A stretch of DNA of 9,872 bases from Pseudomonas sp. PGPPP3 (GTDB lineage Bacteria > Pseudomonadota > Gammaproteobacteria > Pseudomonadales > Pseudomonadaceae): the NCBI GenBank assembly GCA_002256055.1, contig NKIE01000067.1, forward strand, positions 1-9,872. The letters run 5' to 3'. The position numbers and the translations under genes are program-made. The notes under the pieces were generated by a model. The model was not told the DNA's origin, searched no databases, and saw only the letters and a list, made by a program, of their open reading frames with translations. Numbering within the stretch: the first letter of the stretch is position 1; the number at the start of each line of letters is the position of its first letter. Below, one piece after another: positions 6,729 through 9,872 of the stretch.

Positions 6729-7516
6729 GGTTGGACGGCAGGCGGCTGATCGTTGCTCGAGTCTTCCGTGGCCTCATCGGCCTGGCGCTTGCGAATCAGC
6801 CGACCGAAGAATAAGCCGACCTCAAACAGCAGCCACATGGGCACTGCTAGAAGTGTTTGCGACAGCGGATCGGGCGGGGTCAGGATCATTCCGACCACGA
6901 AGCAGCCGATGATCACGTAGGGACGGATCTTCTGCAGATAGGCGACGTCGACGATGCCGATCCAGATCAACAGCACCACTGCGACCGGGATCTCGAAGGC
7001 CACGCCGAAGGCGAAGAACAGGGTCAGTACTGAGTCCAGGTAGCTGTTGATGTCGGTCATCGGCGTCACGCCTTCCGGCGCCGCGCCAATCAGGAAGTGG
7101 TACATCAGCGGCAATACGAGGAAGTAGGCGAAGGCCATGCCGGCATAGAACAGCAGCACGCTGGACGTCAGCAGTGGCACGGCGATACGTTTTTCGTGCT
7201 TGTACAGGCCGGGCGCGATAAAGCCCCAGACCTGATGCAGGATCACCGGCATGCTGACGAACAGGGCGATGACCATGGTTAGCTTGAGTGGGGCGAGAAA
7301 CGCCGAGGCCGGGTCGATGGCGATCATCGTGGCGCCTTCCGGCAAGAAACGGCGCAGCGGCTCGGACACCAGGGGGTAGATCTCGCGGGCAAAGTAGAAC
7401 AGCGTGGCGAAAATCAGAAACACCGCGCCGACACAGCGCAGCAGGCGCGTGCGCAGTTCGGTGAGGTGGGCTACCAGGGGCATTTCCTGGTCGTTGTGCG
7501 GAGTCTGGCTGCTCAT
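6725..7516 (-). CDS. tatC: Sec-independent protein translocase TatC
   Basis: Encodes 263 residues of the six-helix inner-membrane receptor that recognises twin-arginine signal peptides of folded proteins. The ATG at 7516 overlaps the tatB stop (ATGA). A longer open frame upstream, to 7777, only reads tatB DNA out of frame. Conserved features: cytoplasmic N-terminal [15 protein letters not shown], with Glu20 in the signal-peptide contact region; [16 protein letters not shown] (95-110), with the conserved loop Glu108; FGVAFEIPV, with Glu175 in helix 4; and [20 protein letters not shown], leading into helices 5-6. The C-terminus is a short charged tail. No distinct Shine-Dalgarno is visible, so translation is probably coupled to tatB. 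All key residues are present. Confidence 0.96.
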   Translation of the reverse strand: MSSQTPHNDQEMPLVAHLTELRTRLLRCVGAVFLIFATLFYFAREIYPLVSEPLRRFLPEGATMIAIDPASAFLAPLKLTMVIALFVSMPVILHQVWGFIAPGLYKHEKRIAVPLLTSSVLLFYAGMAFAYFLVLPLMYHFLIGAAPEGVTPMTDINSYLDSVLTLFFAFGVAFEIPVAVVLLIWIGIVDVAYLQKIRPYVIIGCFVVGMILTPPDPLSQTLLAVPMWLLFEVGLFFGRLIRKRQADEATEDSSNDQPPAVQP

Positions 7517-7878
7517 GGGGCTCGCGGCGGCGGTGGCGAATCGTGGCTGATGGGCATGATGGTGACCGGGCTGCCGGCTGCTATCGGTGCGCCCGCCGGT
7601 ACTGGGTTTAGCAGGTTGTCGCTGGCAGGCACGGCGCTCGGTAGCAGGCTTTTGTTCTGCTGTTCCAGGGCCATGATTTCTTCGTTGTGCAGCTGCCGGC
7701 GAATTTCGTCGGCGCCGATTTCGCGCTCGACCTCCTGCTTGATCGCATTGAAGCTGCGTTTCAGGCGTCCGACCCACAGGCCAGCGGTGCGCGCGGCGCC
7801 GGGCAAGCGCTCGGGGCCGAGCACCAGCAGGGCGACCAGGGCGACCAGGAGCAATTCACCAAAGCTGATACCGAACAT
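7513..7878 (-). CDS. tatB: Sec-independent protein translocase TatB
   Basis: Encodes 121 residues. TatB pairs with TatC to form the twin-arginine signal receptor in the inner membrane. The N-terminal helix [20 protein letters not shown] contains Glu8, and the hinge GPERLP (21-26) marks it as TatB rather than TatA. An amphipathic charged helix follows (about 27-75, [26 protein letters not shown]). The tail (about 80-121) is low-complexity and rich in Pro, Ala and Ser, ending SPPPPRAP; such tails are variable and dispensable in the family. It starts six bases after the tatA stop and overlaps the tatC start by four bases. Confidence 0.95.
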   Translation of the reverse strand: MFGISFGELLLVALVALLVLGPERLPGAARTAGLWVGRLKRSFNAIKQEVEREIGADEIRRQLHNEEIMALEQQNKSLLPSAVPASDNLLNPVPAGAPIAAGSPVTIMPISHDSPPPPRAP

Positions 7879-7884
7879 GGCGCG

Positions 7885-8133
7885 TTAGTCCTTGCGAGCT
7901 GGCTCTGCGACTTTCTGCGCCTGGGCGTCGATGGTGGTCGGTTGATTGAGAGGGGCGGCAGCGGGCGGCGGGGTGGCGGTGTCGATCGACTTGTCTTCGT
8001 CGTTCATAGCCTGGCGAAAGCCCTTGATCGATTCGCCGATGTCGCTGCCCAGACCCTTGAGCTTTTTGGTGCCGAACACCAGCACGACGACGATCAGAAT
8101 GACGACCCAGTGTTTCCAGTCGAAAATACCCAT
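7885..8133 (-). CDS. tatA: Sec-independent protein translocase TatA
   Basis: Encodes 82 residues. TatA oligomerises around the TatBC receptor to let folded proteins cross the inner membrane. The start [20 protein letters not shown] is a short membrane helix ending in the Phe20-Gly21 pair that is essential in TatA. The hinge-adjacent [22 protein letters not shown] forms the amphipathic helix. The C-terminal half (about 50-82) is Pro/Ala-rich and poorly conserved. It lies 23 bases after hisE with GAGG ten bases upstream of the ATG. The adjacent tatB and tatC complete the export system. Confidence 0.95.
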   Translation of the reverse strand: MGIFDWKHWVVILIVVVLVFGTKKLKGLGSDIGESIKGFRQAMNDEDKSIDTATPPPAAAPLNQPTTIDAQAQKVAEPARKD

Positions 8134-8156
8134 GACAGCAATACCTCGTGATTGTG

Positions 8157-8492
8157 TTAGTTGGCGTCCGAGCGAGCGGCTTTTTCGTCGTGTCCGGACA
8201 GGCCGAAACGGCGGTCCAGTTCATCCAGCACGGCCTGCGGATGCTGCCCGAGTGCGGCGAGCATGACCAGACTGTGGAACCACAAATCGGCGGTTTCGTA
8301 GATCAGGTCACTGCAGTCGCCGCTGTTGGCTGCGTCTTTGGCGGCGAGGATGGTTTCCACCGACTCTTCGCCTACCTTTTCCAGAATCTTGTTCAGGCCC
8401 TTGTGGTACAGGCTGGCCACATAGGAACTGTCGGGCGCGGCGCCTTTACGCGCTTCCAGCACGGCAGCGAGACGGGTAAGGGTGTCACTCAT
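8157..8492 (-). CDS. hisE: Phosphoribosyl-ATP pyrophosphatase (histidine biosynthesis step 2)
   Basis: Encodes 111 residues. It hydrolyses phosphoribosyl-ATP to phosphoribosyl-AMP and pyrophosphate. It is an all-alpha MazG-fold enzyme with [18 protein letters not shown] (35-52), the acidic metal-binding helix, and [21 protein letters not shown] (62-82), the second conserved helix. The ATG at 8492 lies eight bases inside the end of hisI and has AGGA seven bases upstream; a longer frame to 8615 only reads through hisI. HisI and HisE are separate proteins here, not the fused HisIE of enterobacteria, which is the Pseudomonas arrangement. Confidence 0.95.
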   Translation of the reverse strand: MSDTLTRLAAVLEARKGAAPDSSYVASLYHKGLNKILEKVGEESVETILAAKDAANSGDCSDLIYETADLWFHSLVMLAALGQHPQAVLDELDRRFGLSGHDEKAARSDAN

Positions 8493-8886
8493 GGCTGTGT
8501 CCTGTGGCGTAGATGGCGGCCGGGTCTTTGAGCACCGGCTCGACGATTTTCCAGCTGGCATTGTCGTAGACGCGATAAAAGCAGCTCTGCCGGCCGGTGT
8601 GACACGCGATGCCACCGAGTTGCTCGACCATCAGGATAATCACGTCGGCATCGCAGTCCAGGCGCACTTCATGCAGCTTTTGCACGTGCCCGGACTCTTC
8701 GCCCTTACGCCACAGCTTGCCGCGCGAGCGTGACCAATAGATGGCACGGCCTTCATTAACCGTGAGCTGTAATGACTCGCGGTTCATCCACGCCATCATC
8801 AGCACACGCTGGGTTTTATGGTCCTGGGCGATAGCCGGTATCAGGCCGTCGGCGTCCCATTTGATTGCATCCAGCCAGTCGCTCAT
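8485..8886 (-). CDS. hisI: Phosphoribosyl-AMP cyclohydrolase (histidine biosynthesis step 3)
   Basis: Encodes 133 residues. It opens the purine ring of phosphoribosyl-AMP to give ProFAR. The family core is complete: [13 protein letters not shown], then [20 protein letters not shown] (48-67), then DCDAD (77-81), whose Asp residues bind magnesium. Cys78, Cys95 (ACHTGR) and Cys102 (SCFYR) form the zinc site. It acts immediately after HisE. The start ATG at 8886 follows a 75-base gap after the ubiB stop that contains hairpins. Confidence 0.95.
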   Translation of the reverse strand: MSDWLDAIKWDADGLIPAIAQDHKTQRVLMMAWMNRESLQLTVNEGRAIYWSRSRGKLWRKGEESGHVQKLHEVRLDCDADVIILMVEQLGGIACHTGRQSCFYRVYDNASWKIVEPVLKDPAAIYATGHSHE

Positions 8887-8901
8887 ATCAGATCCATAAC
8901 G

Positions 8902-8917
8902 GGCCGCGTCGGCGGCC
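8902..8917 (-). promoter_or_regulatory. Short GC-rich hairpin upstream of hisI
   Basis: Perfect 6-bp arms GGCCGC / GCGGCC with a 4-base loop, lying about 15 bases upstream of the hisI start on the minus strand. It could fold in the mRNA leader close to the ribosome site. No function is shown, and a six-base repeat may be chance in high-GC DNA. Confidence 0.3.
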
Positions 8918-8940
8918 AGGAATAAAAGAGGGTCAAGTCT

Positions 8941-8962
8941 GCCAGTCCGCTGGCGGGCTGGC
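8941..8962 (-). terminator. Hairpin in the ubiB-hisI gap (possible attenuator)
   Basis: Arms 8941-8950 and 8953-8962 pair over 10 bp with one G-T wobble and a very tight loop. It touches the ubiB stop codon. On the minus strand a TTTTA run follows roughly 15 bases later, further than in a classical intrinsic terminator. It may cause partial termination between ubiB and the his-tat genes. Confidence 0.4.
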
Positions 8963-9237
8963 TATCGGCGCAGCACCAGGTAAAGGCCGCCGGCCAGCAT
9001 CAGCCAGCTCGGCCAGGCCAATAGGCTGAGCAGCAAACCCTGGCTGACGGCGCCGCCGATCAGGGCGGCGCCCAGCAGCTGTGCCGGCCAATGGCGCTGC
9101 ACAACCGGCGCCACGACGGGCTGTTGACCTTGTTGGTTAAGGCGTTCCAGGGTGTCGCGGGCCATCTGCGACAGGTGCGGTACCTGCTCTGCCTGTTGCT
9201 GCAGGTTGCGCAGCAGGCTGCGCGGGCTGATGCGCCG
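8962..9237 (-). pseudogene. ubiB: 3' fragment of ubiB (ubiquinone biosynthesis kinase-like protein)
   Basis: Only the last 91 residues or so of UbiB are present, against a usual length near 530-540. The fragment starts at about RRISPRSLLRNLQQQAEQV and ends LMLAGGLYLVLRR. It contains the Gln-rich helix and the two C-terminal membrane helices that anchor UbiB (about WPAQLLGAALIGG and LLSLLAWPSWLMLAGG). The atypical kinase domain (KxGQ motif, ATP site) is absent. Reading upstream past about 9238 on the minus strand gives sequence with no UbiB character, so the gene is broken by the junction. It sits directly before hisI, its normal Pseudomonas neighbour, which supports the assignment. Whether the gene is disrupted in the cell or only in the assembly cannot be told here. 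Confidence 0.78.
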
Positions 9238-9238
9238 C

Positions 9239-9872
9239 GAACAGCCGCCCGAGCGTCCCGCCTGGCTTGCCAAGGGCCTCAAGGCGGTCGCCAGCGATCT
9301 GTGCCTCGGCGTGCTAGGCTTTCCCTGCGCGCGTCCGTGGATGGTGCGCGCGGGCGTCAATCCCGCGAAGCTCATCGATTGCTTTCCGGTGGTGCGTTTT
9401 GCCGCCTTTCACGACCGCAGCCCCAACGGTGATGCGGTGATGAACATCGGGCCTGTCGCCCATACGAAGGCGATGCCCGAGTTTGTGCGGCTGGCGAGAA
9501 AGGTGCCGGACCGCGCGTTCAACCTTTACGCGCTGGGTAGCGACACCGCGTGGCTCGAACAGCGCAGCATCGCGGCGGGCGCGCGGGTCAATGTGATGGG
9601 CCCCATCGAGCCCGAGGCGATGCCGGCTGAATACAAGAAGCACCGCTGGCTGGTCTATACCGGCGATCTGAGCGCGCCCGCTGTCGGCTGGCCGATGGCG
9701 ATTGCCGAGGCGCAGGCCTCCGGCGTCGGCGTGTGCATGCCCGCCTTGCGGCCGGATCTCACCCAATATGTCGGCGAAGGGGCCGGCATTCTCTACGAAA
9801 CCATCGACGAACTGCCCGCCATCGTCTCGGCCCCCGTGCCCGAGGAAATGCGCATCCGCGGGTTCGAACAGG
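9239..9872 (+). CDS. Glycosyltransferase fragment (GT-B fold, GT4-like), both ends missing
   Basis: An open plus-strand frame of 211 residues runs to the window end without a stop. Its character begins at the junction with the ubiB fragment. It matches the donor-binding C-terminal half of a GT-B glycosyltransferase. AVMNIGPVAHTKAMPEFV (67-84) and AFNLYALG (93-100) form the first Rossmann strands of the domain. Then come HRWLVYTGD and GWPMAIAEAQASGVGVCMP (150-168), with the Glu (about 157) typical of the EX7E region, and YVGEGAGILYETIDEL near the sugar-nucleotide pocket. Such enzymes build surface or exopolysaccharides; donor and acceptor cannot be read. I recall similar sequences from alphaproteobacteria. 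The in-frame ATG at 9230 lies in ubiB sequence and is probably not the natural start. Confidence 0.75.

Noticed and set aside
6725..7777. Longer tatC frame (350 codons) as a fusion protein
   Set aside because: The extra N-terminal part is tatB DNA in another frame with no conservation; ATG at 7516 gives the normal TatC N-terminus.
8962..9375. Continuous minus-strand frame across the junction as one 137-residue protein
   Set aside because: Only the part below about 9238 is UbiB-like; the rest is antisense to the glycosyltransferase, so the start is an artefact of the join.
9314..9766. Minus-strand 150-codon frame opposite the glycosyltransferase
   Set aside because: His/Arg-rich antisense reading; the plus-strand frame has coherent GT-B motifs.

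Overview
The window reads as a chromosomal segment of a Pseudomonas-type gammaproteobacterium. The strongest argument is gene order. The minus-strand run ubiB (3' end) - hisI - hisE - tatA - tatB - tatC - rsmE, with an amino-acid ABC transporter, dtd and a prolyl aminopeptidase on the other side, is the arrangement I remember for Pseudomonas (around PA5065-PA5080 in P. aeruginosa PAO1; recalled, not searched). High GC, tight ATGA junctions and GCCCGGAT-type intergenic palindromes fit.

Layout. (1) 3-1267, plus strand: the 3' part of a proline iminopeptidase gene joined by ATGA to dtd. (2) 1413-3970, plus strand: a complete three-gene polar amino-acid importer (periplasmic binding protein, permease, ATPase). 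A hairpin lies between the binding-protein and permease genes, and a strong bidirectional terminator follows the ATPase gene. (3) 4023-5995: an accessory block made of a DsbA-fold/kappa-GST isomerase-like gene and an atypical short-chain dehydrogenase gene on the minus strand, divergent from a HxlR-family regulator gene. The intergenic region carries two GTTCC-N5-GGAAC palindromes 30 bp apart. The block is bracketed by two palindromes with the same 8-bp arms. (4) 6021-8964, minus strand: the end of ubiB, then hisI, hisE, tatABC and an RsmE-type methyltransferase gene, mostly overlapping or nearly so. (5) About 9238-9872: the ubiB reading frame stops matching and a plus-strand glycosyltransferase (GT-B fold) frame runs off the window end. 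This join looks foreign to the rest of the window and may be an assembly chimera or a genuine rearrangement.

How it works together: the importer takes up an amino acid across the inner membrane. HisI and HisE act in consecutive histidine-biosynthesis steps, TatABC exports folded proteins, RsmE modifies 16S rRNA, and UbiB serves ubiquinone synthesis. The accessory block looks like a small regulated unit, possibly thiol- or electrophile-responsive. I see no tRNA, rRNA, CRISPR array, transposase or phage gene. Nothing here is convincingly a wholly new system; the most notable items are the accessory block, its tandem operators and the 9.24-kb junction.
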